Shown piece after piece: positions 50,121 to 58,596 of a DNA stretch of 64,000 nt (positions are counted from its first letter, which is position 1; every line of letters begins with the position of its first letter). This stretch comes from Mucilaginibacter polytrichastri (GTDB taxonomy: Bacteria; Bacteroidota; Bacteroidia; Sphingobacteriales; Sphingobacteriaceae): NCBI RefSeq assembly GCF_001911425.1, contig NZ_MPPL01000001.1:4233095-4297094 (forward strand), in the 5' to 3' direction. The notes below the pieces were generated by a model, which worked only from the letters and a program-made list of their open reading frames with translations, was not told where the DNA came from and made no database searches. Both the position numbers and the translations under genes were made by a program.

Positions 50121-50696
50121 AGTAATACGATGTTTAAGTAAAACCTAACGATAGGCTGAAGTAGACGTAGAAGTAGTTGTAGGGGTATTTAAATAGCCGG
50201 TTTCTTTGCTATTATTTAAAGAAACAGCAATTTAGCTGTAATGTTTAGGTTATTTTTTGCGATTTTTTCAATTTACGCGGATACGACAAAAGCCCATCAA
50301 ATTTTGACGGGTTCTGTTGCTATGAATTTTCAGTGCTTAGGCCAAGGTAATGGCAATGGTTGCCGCAACATTACCAATGCTGCCCTAAAAACGATATTTG
50401 AGGTTATGGTGGATTCGGGCTCTTAAATTAGGAGTGGGTAGCGAAACCCTGCGAGCGGTTGCCTTACGCAAAAGCGGGGCAGTGTAATGGCTTTGTGCGG
50501 TGGAGCTTTTTTGCGTCTTGATCTTTTGGCTACTTTTGGATCAAGCCAAAAGTAGCTAGCCCCTGCGGCAATGAGCAGACTGACGTAAATGGGCCCACTT
50601 TGTAATCATAAAAGATAATTACTTCAATCCAAGCACTACCCTCATTCAGCGAAATGCCTCGAGGGCCTCAGCATGCCCCCTTTATCATTTTTACAT
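50121..50696. other. 576-bp gap upstream of the SusC gene
   Basis: It includes the presumed leftward promoter of the SusC operon. A CTAC/TTC-rich microrepeat (about 50159-50186, minus reading CTACAACTACTTCTACGTCT) sits in the leader. A 61-codon plus-strand frame (50241-50426) has no recognisable features. An exact stem is present at 50529-50556. No gene is supported. Confidence 0.5.
50529..50556. repeat. Perfect 11-bp hairpin GCTACTTTTGG / CCAAAAGTAGC
   Basis: Loop ATCAAG. The surrounding TTTTGGCTACTTTTGGATCA motif with its mirror looks like a dispersed Bacteroidota element rather than a terminator. Confidence 0.7.
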
Positions 50697-51653
50697 TTAT
50701 TCTGCTAATTGAACCTTAGTTTTCTTAGCCGCAACCGGTTGCGGCACCTTTACATAGTAGCCGGTACCATCATAAATGCGCTTGCGCGGGTGTGCTTTGC
50801 AATCATCGCTGCAGCAACCATCAAGGGCGGTACCGCATTCGTCGCACTGGGTAAAGTGCTCATTGCATTCGGGGTTGGCGCAATTGATCATTTTTTCGGT
50901 ATGCTTGCCACAGTTGTAGCATACAGATACGGTAACCGGGTTCACCGAATTTACATCGACAGATAAACGGTTATCAAACACATAACATTTACCTTCAAAG
51001 TCTTCGCCACCTGCTTCTTTACCGTATTTAATGATCCCGCCGTGCAGCTGATAAACATCTGTAAAACCTTCGTGCAGTAACAAGGCCGATGCTTTTTCGC
51101 ATTTAATGCCGCCGGTGCAATAGGTTAATACTTTTTTGTCCTTGTATTTGGCCAGCTCATTAATCTGCGCCGGGAAATCGCGGAAGTTATCGATATCGAG
51201 CGTAATGGCATTTTTAAAACGGCCTAACGAATGCTCATAGTTGGAGCGAACATCGAGGATAATTACATCCTCATCATCCTTCATCGCCAAAAAATCTTTT
51301 GGTTCTAAATGCTTGCCGGTTTGTAGCTGGGGGTTAATGATATTAGGGTCGCGCAGGCCCGAGTGTACAATTTCGCTTTTGTAGCGCACATGCATTTTCA
51401 CAAATGATGGCTGGTCTACATCGTCGATCTTAAACTCTGTTTTGGCAAAGCGTTCTTCGGCATGTATAGCAGCCATGTAAGTTTCGCAGGCTTCTTTGGT
51501 GCCGGATACGGTACCATTAAGGCCTTCGTCGGCTACAATAATGCGGCCGGTTAAACCAAGGCTTTTACAAAACTGGAGATGCTTTTCGGCAAATTGCTCG
51601 GCCTCTGCTATTGTTGAATAACAATAGTATAATAGTGTTTGATATGTTGTCAT
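50697..51653 (-). CDS. trhO: tRNA uridine(34) hydroxylase (TrhO, rhodanese-like)
   Basis: 318 aa from the ATG at 51651-51653 (MTTYQTLLYYCYS); an extra upstream frame to 51755 has no domain sense, and ATG 51660 is a near alternative. N-terminal acylphosphatase-like part (GLTGRIIVADEGLNGTVSG, about 30-48), rhodanese domain VIILDVRSNYEHSLGRFKNAI (about 125-145), active-site loop LTYCTGGIKCEKASALLL (about 175-192) and a C-terminal cysteine-rich region (CYNCGKHTEKMINCANPEC) that may bind zinc. It hydroxylates U34 of tRNAs without a separate oxygenase cofactor. Stand-alone. Confidence 0.92.
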   Translation of the reverse strand: MTTYQTLLYYCYSTIAEAEQFAEKHLQFCKSLGLTGRIIVADEGLNGTVSGTKEACETYMAAIHAEERFAKTEFKIDDVDQPSFVKMHVRYKSEIVHSGLRDPNIINPQLQTGKHLEPKDFLAMKDDEDVIILDVRSNYEHSLGRFKNAITLDIDNFRDFPAQINELAKYKDKKVLTYCTGGIKCEKASALLLHEGFTDVYQLHGGIIKYGKEAGGEDFEGKCYVFDNRLSVDVNSVNPVTVSVCYNCGKHTEKMINCANPECNEHFTQCDECGTALDGCCSDDCKAHPRKRIYDGTGYYVKVPQPVAAKKTKVQLAE

Positions 51654-51971
51654 TACGTACATTGATGCTGCTGCAAACAGCGTTAAATGAGGTGCAAATT
51701 TAAGCAAAAGAGCCGAAGTGGGCAATACCGAAAGTTGGGAAGTGATCAATATCATTATTAGATGACGTTAGCGCAGATTTAAAACGGGGCTGACCGTGCT
51801 TTTCGTAACGTCACAGGAATTTCTCAACAGCGTACCCTGCGTATAACAGAGTTGGGAAGGTAAATTTATAACAAGTGTGAAAGCAGTTAAGAAATTCCTG
51901 TAACTTTCTGTATGCTCATGTTGTCTTAATAATAATTCAGTACATTTCGTTTAACATCAACCTCGTAAAAC
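51654..51971. other. 318-bp divergent gap with a 15-bp inverted repeat
   Basis: CAGGAATTTCTCAAC (51814-51828) is inverted, with one mismatch, to GTTAAGAAATTCCTG (51886-51900). A TACATTTC near-consensus -7 site lies just before the esterase gene. No gene seen. Confidence 0.5.
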
Positions 51972-53495
51972 ATGAAAATTAAATACACACTGTATTTTCT
52001 GGCGTTATTATTTTGCGTGGCTTCGCCAGCGTATGCACAGCTTAAAAATGCCGTAATTATTCGCGACACCATTTACTCTAATGAATTGCAGGAAAAGCGT
52101 GCTTTAGAAATTGTGCTGCCTGCAGATTATGCTACTGCACCTGCCAAAAAATACGACGCCACCTATGTTACCGACGGCGAATGGAATACCCAGATTGTAA
52201 CCAATATCGATCGTTTTTTAGAGATCCAGTTTATACCCTCCAACATCATTGTAAGTATGCCCAATGTGTATAAAAACGGTGAAAATATGCGTGAGCGCGA
52301 TTGTACGCCAACGCATATTAATAATGTACCAGTATCGGGCGGGGCAGGTAAATACCTGGCATTTATTAAAAACGAAGTAATGCCGTACATCAACAAAAAG
52401 TATCGCACCAGCGGCATGAATACCTTATACGGCAGCTCGTTGGCCGGTATATTTACCATGTATGCGATAATAAAAGAGCCGAGGCTGTTTCAATCATACC
52501 TGCTGGCAGACCCTGCTTTGTGGTGGGATAATGGTTACGCTTTTAAACTGGCTGATGACAACCTGGGCAAATTAAACTTAAAAGACATTACCCTGTTAAT
52601 GACCGGCCGCGAAGGCCCGGCAGCCATTGGTATGGGCATTGTAAAAATGGATTCGATATTCCGGAAGCAGGCACCGGCCGGCTTACATTGGAAAACCATG
52701 TATTATAACGATGAAACCCATAATTCGATGATATTCCGCACGCTGTACGACGGGCTGAAATATACCTATTACGGATACAGCAAAGAACCGATGCAGTTTC
52801 ACCCGCAAAATGGTATTATGCTGAAAGGCCAGCCTATTAAAATAAACATCAACGGAGACCTTTTAAAACAACTGCGTTACACCACAGATGGCAGCCAGCC
52901 TACTGAAGCGTCAACAGCTGTAGTTGACCAAACCATTACCTTGCAAAACCCAGCCCGCTTAACTATTAAAGCACTAAGCAACCGCCCGGTATATGAACAG
53001 CAAGCTACTGCCGACTATGTATTGGGCGAAACATTACCGGCCAAAGCCAAACTAAAAGGCCTTACACCCGAAGGCTGGAGCTATGCCTATTACGAAGGTA
53101 GCTGGGACAGTATGCCAGATTTTAAGAACCTGAAACCCCTGCAAACCGGCAAGGCCGGTAAAGACTTCGACCCGACCAGATTGCCTAAGCAGCAAAACTT
53201 TGCCTGCGTATTTTCGGGGCAAATAGAAGTGCAGGCAGCCGGTTATCATATTTTCGCCATCAATTGCGACGGCGGTGCCAGGCTGTATATAGATAATAAA
53301 CTCGTGATTGATGACGGCACGCTGCACGCACGCGGTAATTTCAAATCGTATGTGCTGCCTTTAGCAAAAGGCTTTCATAATTTCCGCTTGCAGTATTTTG
53401 AAAAGACCGGCAAGGCTTCAATCAACCTTATCTATATTACGCCGGATAATGAAAACGGCAGGCCAATTCCGCTATCGTTACAATACGGCAAATAA
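51972..53495 (+). CDS. Secreted esterase-like hydrolase with chitobiase-C-like and PA14-like domains
   Basis: 507 aa. Signal peptide (to AYAQ, about 23). Domain 1 (about 25-285): putative alpha/beta hydrolase of the Fes/esterase D group, with YDATYVTDGEWN (about 61-72) and nucleophile elbow LYGSSLAGIF (Ser156); the late YYNDETHNSM holds the probable His. Domain 2 (about 290-355): beta-sandwich YTTDGSQPTEASTAVVDQTITL, like the chitobiase C-terminal segment. Domain 3 (about 370-505): PA14-like, with FSGQIEVQAAGYHIFAINCDGGARLYIDNKLVIDDG. The PA14 and sandwich parts suggest binding of a carbohydrate; the ester cleaved is unknown. Confidence 0.82.
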   Translation: MKIKYTLYFLALLFCVASPAYAQLKNAVIIRDTIYSNELQEKRALEIVLPADYATAPAKKYDATYVTDGEWNTQIVTNIDRFLEIQFIPSNIIVSMPNVYKNGENMRERDCTPTHINNVPVSGGAGKYLAFIKNEVMPYINKKYRTSGMNTLYGSSLAGIFTMYAIIKEPRLFQSYLLADPALWWDNGYAFKLADDNLGKLNLKDITLLMTGREGPAAIGMGIVKMDSIFRKQAPAGLHWKTMYYNDETHNSMIFRTLYDGLKYTYYGYSKEPMQFHPQNGIMLKGQPIKININGDLLKQLRYTTDGSQPTEASTAVVDQTITLQNPARLTIKALSNRPVYEQQATADYVLGETLPAKAKLKGLTPEGWSYAYYEGSWDSMPDFKNLKPLQTGKAGKDFDPTRLPKQQNFACVFSGQIEVQAAGYHIFAINCDGGARLYIDNKLVIDDGTLHARGNFKSYVLPLAKGFHNFRLQYFEKTGKASINLIYITPDNENGRPIPLSLQYGK

Positions 53496-53546
53496 GGGGC
53501 GTTAACCCATGATATATTTTTATGACGGGCTATCATCACATTAACA

Positions 53547-53576
53547 CGTTAAATAATTTGTTAATGCTTAATTTTG
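53547..53576 (+). promoter_or_regulatory. Promoter of kbl: TTTG-N18-TAATTTTG
   Basis: TTTG (53547-53550) and TAATTTTG (53569-53576) form a near-ideal Bacteroidota -33/-7 pair. The start codon is 20 nt downstream. Confidence 0.7.
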
Positions 53577-53596
53577 CACCTTAAAATTATAACGCC

Positions 53597-54787
53597 ATGT
53601 ATGATACGCTGAAACCTGTGCTGCAACAGGAACTTGCCCAAATAGAAGAAGCCGGATTATATAAAAGAGAACGCATCATCACTTCCCCGCAGGGTGCCGA
53701 TATTACGGTACAGGGCGGCCAGGAAGTAATAAACTTCTGTGCCAATAATTACCTGGGCTTATCATCAAACCCGAGGGTTATTGAAGCAGCCAAGCAAGTG
53801 ATGGACACGCACGGTTACGGCTTATCATCCGTACGTTTTATTTGCGGTACCCAGGATATCCATAAAGAACTGGAAGCCAAAATAGCTGAATTTTTAGGCA
53901 CCGAAGATACCATCCTTTACGCCGCAGCATTTGATGCCAACGGCGGTGTGTTCGAGCCCCTGTTTAATGAGCAGGATGCCATTATATCAGACGAGCTGAA
54001 CCATGCTTCTATTATAGATGGTGTGCGTTTATGCAAGGCCCAGCGCCAGCGTTACAAACACGATGACATGGCCGACCTGGAAGAAAAGCTAATAGCTACC
54101 CAAAATCTGCGCCATCGTATTATCGTTACAGATGGCGCCTTCTCAATGGATGGTACCATTGCCCAACTTGATAAAATTTGCGACCTGGCCGATAAATACA
54201 AGGCTTTGGTTATGATAGACGAAAGCCATTGCTCGGGCTTTATGGGCAAAACCGGTCGTGGCACGCACGAGCATCACAATGTAATGGGCCGTATCGATAT
54301 TATCACCGGCACATTAGGTAAAGCTTTGGGCGGCGCATCAGGCGGGTTTACATCTGGCCGTAAAGAGATTATCGATATGCTGCGTCAGCGTTCGCGCCCG
54401 TATTTGTTCTCTAATACACTTGCTCCGGCTATTACAGGTGCATCAATCGGTGTATTAAATATGCTGAGTGAAACCACCGAGCTGCGCGATAAGCTGGAAA
54501 GCAATACCAAATACTTCCGCGAAAAAATGACCGAAGCGGGTTTCGATATTAAACCGGGTGTACACCCTATTGTACCGGTTATGCTGTACGATGCCAAGCT
54601 GGCCCAGGAGTTTGCCGCCAAAATGCTGGAAGAAGGCATTTATGTAATCGGTTTTTATTACCCGGTTGTTCCGCAGGGTAAAGCGCGGATCAGGGTGCAA
54701 ATTTCTGCTGCGCATGAAGTGGAACATTTAGATAAAGCTATTGCAGCATTTACCAAAGTGGGTAAGGCACTGGAAGTGATTAAATAA
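53597..54787 (+). CDS. kbl: Glycine C-acetyltransferase (2-amino-3-ketobutyrate CoA ligase)
   Basis: 396 aa, PLP-dependent alpha-oxoamine synthase. INFCANNYLGLSSNP (about 45-59), GYGLSSVRFICGTQDIHKELEAKIAEF (about 73-99), DELNHASIIDG (about 132), VMIDESHCSGFMG (about 205-217) and the PLP lysine K242 in ITGTLGKALGGASGG. It cleaves 2-amino-3-ketobutyrate with CoA to glycine and acetyl-CoA, completing threonine breakdown begun by tdh in this window. Stand-alone under its own strong promoter. Confidence 0.95.
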   Translation: MYDTLKPVLQQELAQIEEAGLYKRERIITSPQGADITVQGGQEVINFCANNYLGLSSNPRVIEAAKQVMDTHGYGLSSVRFICGTQDIHKELEAKIAEFLGTEDTILYAAAFDANGGVFEPLFNEQDAIISDELNHASIIDGVRLCKAQRQRYKHDDMADLEEKLIATQNLRHRIIVTDGAFSMDGTIAQLDKICDLADKYKALVMIDESHCSGFMGKTGRGTHEHHNVMGRIDIITGTLGKALGGASGGFTSGRKEIIDMLRQRSRPYLFSNTLAPAITGASIGVLNMLSETTELRDKLESNTKYFREKMTEAGFDIKPGVHPIVPVMLYDAKLAQEFAAKMLEEGIYVIGFYYPVVPQGKARIRVQISAAHEVEHLDKAIAAFTKVGKALEVIK

Positions 54788-54848
54788 TTATAAGTAAATT
54801 AGCGGTTTGTAGCCGAAGCACAAATACGCTTCAGAATAGAGAGATATA

Positions 54849-55883
54849 ATGCAAGATCAGATCAATCAATATACCGCCGAGATCGAGGCCTTCAGCCCTG
54901 CTAATGCAGATGAGCTGGAAGCTTTCCGGATTAAATATTTAGGGACCAAAGGACTTATTAAAGACCTTTTTGAGCAATTTAAAAGCGTTGGGCCAGAAGA
55001 GAAACGCGTATTTGGCAAGGTGCTTAACCAGTTTAAGCAAATGGCCGAAGCCAAATATACCGACCTGAAAGAAAATTTCAATTCCGAAATCGAAAATTCG
55101 AAATCCGAAATTGATCTCACCTTACCTGGTAACGGTTTCGAGGTTGGCTCGCGCCACCCGCTGTCGTTAGTACAAAGCGAAATCGTTGATATCTTTAAAC
55201 GCCTGGGCTTTGTGGTTGCCGAAGGCCCGGAGATTGAGGACGATTGGCACAATTTCTCGGCCCTTAACTTCCCGGATGAGCACCCGGCGCGTGATATGCA
55301 GGATACCTTTTTTATCAAGAAAAACAGTGGTAAGGATGATATCGCCCTGCGTACCCATACCTCATCGGTACAGGTACGCATGATGGAGAACGGCAAGCCG
55401 CCGTTCCGCGCCATTATGCCCGGTCGCGTTTACCGTAACGAGGCGATATCTGCCCGTGCGCATTGCTTTTTTCACCAGGTAGAAGGTTTATATATCGACG
55501 AGAACGTATCATTTGCCGACCTGAAACAAACCCTGTATCACTTTGTGCAGGAGCTGTATGGCGAAGGCACTAAGGTACGTTTCCGCCCGTCTTACTTCCC
55601 GTTCACCGAGCCATCGGCCGAGATGGATATTTCTTGCACCATTTGTAAAGGCGCAGGCTGTAACATGTGCAAGCACTCGGGCTGGGTAGAGATTTTAGGC
55701 TGCGGCATGGTAGATCCTAACGTTTTAGAAAACTGCGGCATCGACAGTAAAAAGTTTACCGGCTTTGCTTTCGGCATGGGGGTAGAACGTATCACCAACC
55801 TAAAATATGTGATCAAGGATCTTCGTTTATTCTCTGAGAACGATGTGCGCTTTTTAAAACAGTTTAAAACAGAAATGATATGA
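54849..55883 (+). CDS. pheS: Phenylalanine-tRNA ligase alpha subunit
   Basis: 344 aa. N-terminal coiled coil (about 1-85; FRIKYLGTKGLIKDLFEQFKSVGPEEKR), then the class II core: SLVQSEIVDIFKRLGF, DTFFIKKNSGKDDIALRTHTSSVQVRMM (about 155-182), GRVYRNEAISARAHCFFHQVEGLYID (about 192-217), FRPSYFPFTEPSAEMDISC (about 242-260) and FAFGMGVERI (about 310-319). It joins phenylalanine to its tRNA together with PheT, not in this window. Its stop overlaps the next start by 4 bp (ATGA). A small GAAGC/GCTTC hairpin sits in the leader. Confidence 0.97.
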   Translation: MQDQINQYTAEIEAFSPANADELEAFRIKYLGTKGLIKDLFEQFKSVGPEEKRVFGKVLNQFKQMAEAKYTDLKENFNSEIENSKSEIDLTLPGNGFEVGSRHPLSLVQSEIVDIFKRLGFVVAEGPEIEDDWHNFSALNFPDEHPARDMQDTFFIKKNSGKDDIALRTHTSSVQVRMMENGKPPFRAIMPGRVYRNEAISARAHCFFHQVEGLYIDENVSFADLKQTLYHFVQELYGEGTKVRFRPSYFPFTEPSAEMDISCTICKGAGCNMCKHSGWVEILGCGMVDPNVLENCGIDSKKFTGFAFGMGVERITNLKYVIKDLRLFSENDVRFLKQFKTEMI

Positions 55884-56299
55884 TGCAACGTTTAGGTTTG
55901 CTGCTGATAGGTGTACTGGGCTTGATTTCGTGCGGAAAAGATAATTCATCGGGCATCCCTAACGTTTCTGTTAACTTTCAATCCCCCATATCCGACCCGC
56001 GTTATATCAAGTTAAACAGTGTGGGCGGCGCGGTAACGGTAAGCGGTTATGGTGTGGCCGGCCTGGTACTTTACCATAATCCCGACGGCAGTTACGAGGC
56101 TTTCGACCGCTGCAGCAGCTATCAGCCCGAAAAAAAATGTGCGGTAACTATAGACAATACCGGCTTCCAGGTAGATGACCCTTGCAGCGGTTCAAAATTT
56201 TCACTGGCAGATGGTACACCGGTAAAAGGGCCGGCAAGCCGCTCGTTAAAATCATACAGTATTCAAGTGGCGAATAATACTATATTTGTGTCTAATTGA
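55880..56299 (+). CDS. Rieske-like lipoprotein with altered cluster ligands
   Basis: 139 aa. Lipobox GLISCG with Cys near 18. The body (about 45-137) has the Rieske beta-fold pattern: GSYEAFDRCSSYQPEKKCAV and DDPCSGSKFSLADGTPVKGPASRSL. Where true Rieske proteins have C-x-H and C-x-x-H, this has C-S-S and C-S-G-S, so both histidines are missing and a [2Fe-2S] cluster with His ligands cannot form. Many Bacteroidota carry such proteins. It overlaps pheS by 4 bp and lies 3 bp before the TetR gene, so all three are co-transcribed. Confidence 0.72.
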   Translation: MMQRLGLLLIGVLGLISCGKDNSSGIPNVSVNFQSPISDPRYIKLNSVGGAVTVSGYGVAGLVLYHNPDGSYEAFDRCSSYQPEKKCAVTIDNTGFQVDDPCSGSKFSLADGTPVKGPASRSLKSYSIQVANNTIFVSN

Positions 56300-56302
56300 T
56301 AC

Positions 56303-56884
56303 ATGGAAGCCGATAAAATAAAAGAAAGCATTAAGCGGGCCGCGCAGGAGTTGTTCCGCAAATTCGGGTACCACAAAACCAGTGTCAACGAAATTGCCAA
56401 ACGCGCTAAAATTGCTAAAGCCACCATTTACAAATATTTCGACAGCAAGGAAGATATCCTGCATGCCCTGCTGATGGATTATATTAAGTTGAGTGTGGAC
56501 GAGCTGATTAACAACGACAGCCACCAGATGGACGAAGAAGCCCACCTCACCAACCTCATCCTCAAAACCAGCCGCCTCTCTTACACCATCTGTAACGAAT
56601 TTATTGGCTGGGACTTTATCCGCGAATCAACCAACTCACAGGAATTCCTCAAAAACCTGTCGAACGAACTCGAAGAACTACTCCTCAGTTCATTCACCAA
56701 ACTAAGCGGCATGCGCAAGATAGAAAGCTATCACCAGCGCCTGCGCTTCCTCATTAAATGCAGTAAAAGCATCGTTTTCAGCTTCGCCTTTACCTCGGTT
56801 AGCGATGCCGATGTACGCAAAAACTTTGTATCCTTCCAGAAAGAAATTTTGCCTTATTTGGTAAAGGCGGCTATTACGGTTTAA
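56303..56884 (+). CDS. TetR/AcrR family transcriptional regulator
   Basis: 193 aa. N-terminal HTH: KESIKRAAQELFRKFGYHKTSVNEIAKRAKIAKATIYKYFDSKEDILHALL (about 6-56), then a helical ligand-binding domain (about 60-190) with no recognised ligand pocket motif. Third gene of the pheS operon. TetR proteins usually repress neighbours or their own operon; its target may be the Rieske-like lipoprotein or a distant gene (unknown). Confidence 0.9.
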   Translation: MEADKIKESIKRAAQELFRKFGYHKTSVNEIAKRAKIAKATIYKYFDSKEDILHALLMDYIKLSVDELINNDSHQMDEEAHLTNLILKTSRLSYTICNEFIGWDFIRESTNSQEFLKNLSNELEELLLSSFTKLSGMRKIESYHQRLRFLIKCSKSIVFSFAFTSVSDADVRKNFVSFQKEILPYLVKAAITV

Positions 56885-57007
56885 CAAAGCTTTAGCTTCT
56901 TCAACCCTTGGTCTTTTCTCCTTAAATTTTTTGATTTTAAATTTCACTATACCAATTTGGTTTTCGGTATAAAAAATACTATGTTAGCATAATAAAATTA
57001 ATGCATC

Positions 57008-57115
57008 ATGAGCCGAGAATTGAATGATTTTTCAGCACAGATTGATGAACAGTTCGACCTGGCATACGCTGACACTAATAGTTTCTGGTTTTTTCTGGTA
57101 GCCATCTTTTCCTGA
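57008..57115 (+). CDS. Possible 35-residue peptide, weak
   Basis: MSRELNDFSAQIDE... ending FWFFLVAIFS: a polar start and a hydrophobic last ten residues. Too short to appear as an obvious gene; no family known. It lies in the 299-bp gap before rlmD and could be chance. Confidence 0.15.
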   Translation: MSRELNDFSAQIDEQFDLAYADTNSFWFFLVAIFS

Positions 57116-57168
57116 TTGTAACCACACAGGCAAGGCGGTTTTACATTTAAGGTTTTAAATAATTGGGT

Positions 57169-57176
57169 TAACTTTG
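57169..57176 (+). promoter_or_regulatory. -7 element TAACTTTG of rlmD
   Basis: A perfect TAnnTTTG ending 7 nt before the ATG at 57184, so the mRNA would have almost no leader. Confidence 0.6.
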
Positions 57177-57183
57177 CAGCCTG

Positions 57184-58590
57184 ATGAGAAAGACTGCGAA
57201 TTATACACTGATTGAAGGCGTTACTGTAATTGATATTGCCGAAGAAGGTAAGGGCGTTGGTAAGGCCGATGATCTGGTGCTTTTTATTGAGAAAGCCGTA
57301 CCCGGCGATGTGGCCGACGTAGAGGTTTACCGTAAAAAGAAAAACTTTGGCGAAGCCCGTATTAAAACACTGATAAAACCTTCTGAGCATCGCACCACAC
57401 CATTTTGCGAACACTTTGGCACCTGCGGCGGTTGCAAATGGCAACACATGACCTACCCCGCCCAATTGCAGTTTAAACAAAAAACCGTTGCCGACGCATT
57501 AAGCCGCTTAGCTAAAATTGATGTAAGCGACATGATGCCCATTGTAGGCTCGCCGGAAGATAAATATTATCGCAATAAACTAGAGTATACCTTCTCTGAC
57601 AAACGCTGGCTGAACGACGGCGAAAACCGCGAAAACGAAACGCTGGACCTGAATGCTTTGGGTTTCCACATCCCCGGCCGGTTTGATAAGATATTGGATA
57701 TTAACCATTGTTACCTGCAAGCCAATCCGTCTAACGAATTGCGTTTAAGCGTGCGCGATTTTGCCAAACAAAACAACATCAGCTTTTATAACTTAAAAAA
57801 CCACGAAGGCGCTTTGCGTAACCTCGTAATCCGCACTTCATCAACCGGTGAACTGATGGTGATCGTCATTTTCGCTTATGTAAGCGAAGATGAAGTGAAA
57901 CTGATGATGGATTTTGTGGAGCAGGGTTTCCCCGAGATCACTTCGCTGTTGTACATCATCAACCAAAAAAAGAACGATACTTTCTTCGATCAGGAAGTGA
58001 TCAGTTGGAAAGGTCCGCAATATATACATGAGGGTATGGATGAGATCAGGTTCCGTATCGGGCCTAAATCATTTTACCAAACCAATGCCATCCAGGCTAA
58101 AAAATTATACGAAATAACCCGCGATTTTGCAGGTTTTACCGGCACCGAACTGGTTTACGATCTGTACACCGGCGCAGGCACCATTGCCAACTTTGTGGCC
58201 AAACATGTAAACAAGGTTGTTGGGGTAGAGTATGTGCCATCGGCTATTGAAGATGCTAAGATCAATTCGCAGATCAACAATATCACCAATACCGATTTTT
58301 ATGCAGGTGATATGAAAGATGTGTTGGATGCTGAGTTTGTATTAACACACGGCAAGCCGGATGTGATTATAACCGACCCGCCGCGCGCAGGCATGCACCC
58401 CGATGTGGTAGCCCGCCTGATGGAAATTGAGGCAGAAAAAATTGTTTACGTAAGCTGTAACCCCGCCACACAGGCACGCGATATGCTGGTACTGAAAGAA
58501 AAATACGACAGCGTAAAAATTCAACCGGTGGATATGTTTCCGCATACCCAGCACGTGGAGAATGTGATGCTGTTAAGGTTAAGAAAATAA
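57184..58590 (+). CDS. rlmD: 23S rRNA (uracil-C5)-methyltransferase RlmD/RumA type
   Basis: 468 aa. TRAM domain (about 5-65; VIDIAEEGKGVGKADD), cysteines of the [4Fe-4S] site C75, C81, C84 in PFCEHFGTCGGCKW with a fourth in DINHCYLQ (about 178), a methyltransferase domain with LVYDLYTGAGTIANFVA (about 323-339), and the catalytic IVYVSCNPATQARD with Cys425. It makes 5-methyluridine in 23S rRNA (U1939 in E. coli). The stop is 6 bp before the 121-bp repeat array. Confidence 0.94.
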   Translation: MRKTANYTLIEGVTVIDIAEEGKGVGKADDLVLFIEKAVPGDVADVEVYRKKKNFGEARIKTLIKPSEHRTTPFCEHFGTCGGCKWQHMTYPAQLQFKQKTVADALSRLAKIDVSDMMPIVGSPEDKYYRNKLEYTFSDKRWLNDGENRENETLDLNALGFHIPGRFDKILDINHCYLQANPSNELRLSVRDFAKQNNISFYNLKNHEGALRNLVIRTSSTGELMVIVIFAYVSEDEVKLMMDFVEQGFPEITSLLYIINQKKNDTFFDQEVISWKGPQYIHEGMDEIRFRIGPKSFYQTNAIQAKKLYEITRDFAGFTGTELVYDLYTGAGTIANFVAKHVNKVVGVEYVPSAIEDAKINSQINNITNTDFYAGDMKDVLDAEFVLTHGKPDVIITDPPRAGMHPDVVARLMEIEAEKIVYVSCNPATQARDMLVLKEKYDSVKIQPVDMFPHTQHVENVMLLRLRK

Positions 58591-58596
58591 TCACTA

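Noticed and set aside
50241..50426. 61-codon frame upstream of SusC
   Set aside because: No domain, signal peptide, promoter or neighbour support.
51654..51755. 34-residue extension of TrhO
   Set aside because: Hydrophobic leader-like residues are not found in this cytoplasmic enzyme family; ATG 51651-51653 fits.
56998..57480. 160-codon minus-strand frame over the rlmD start
   Set aside because: Overlaps the confirmed rlmD N-terminus; no recognisable protein.
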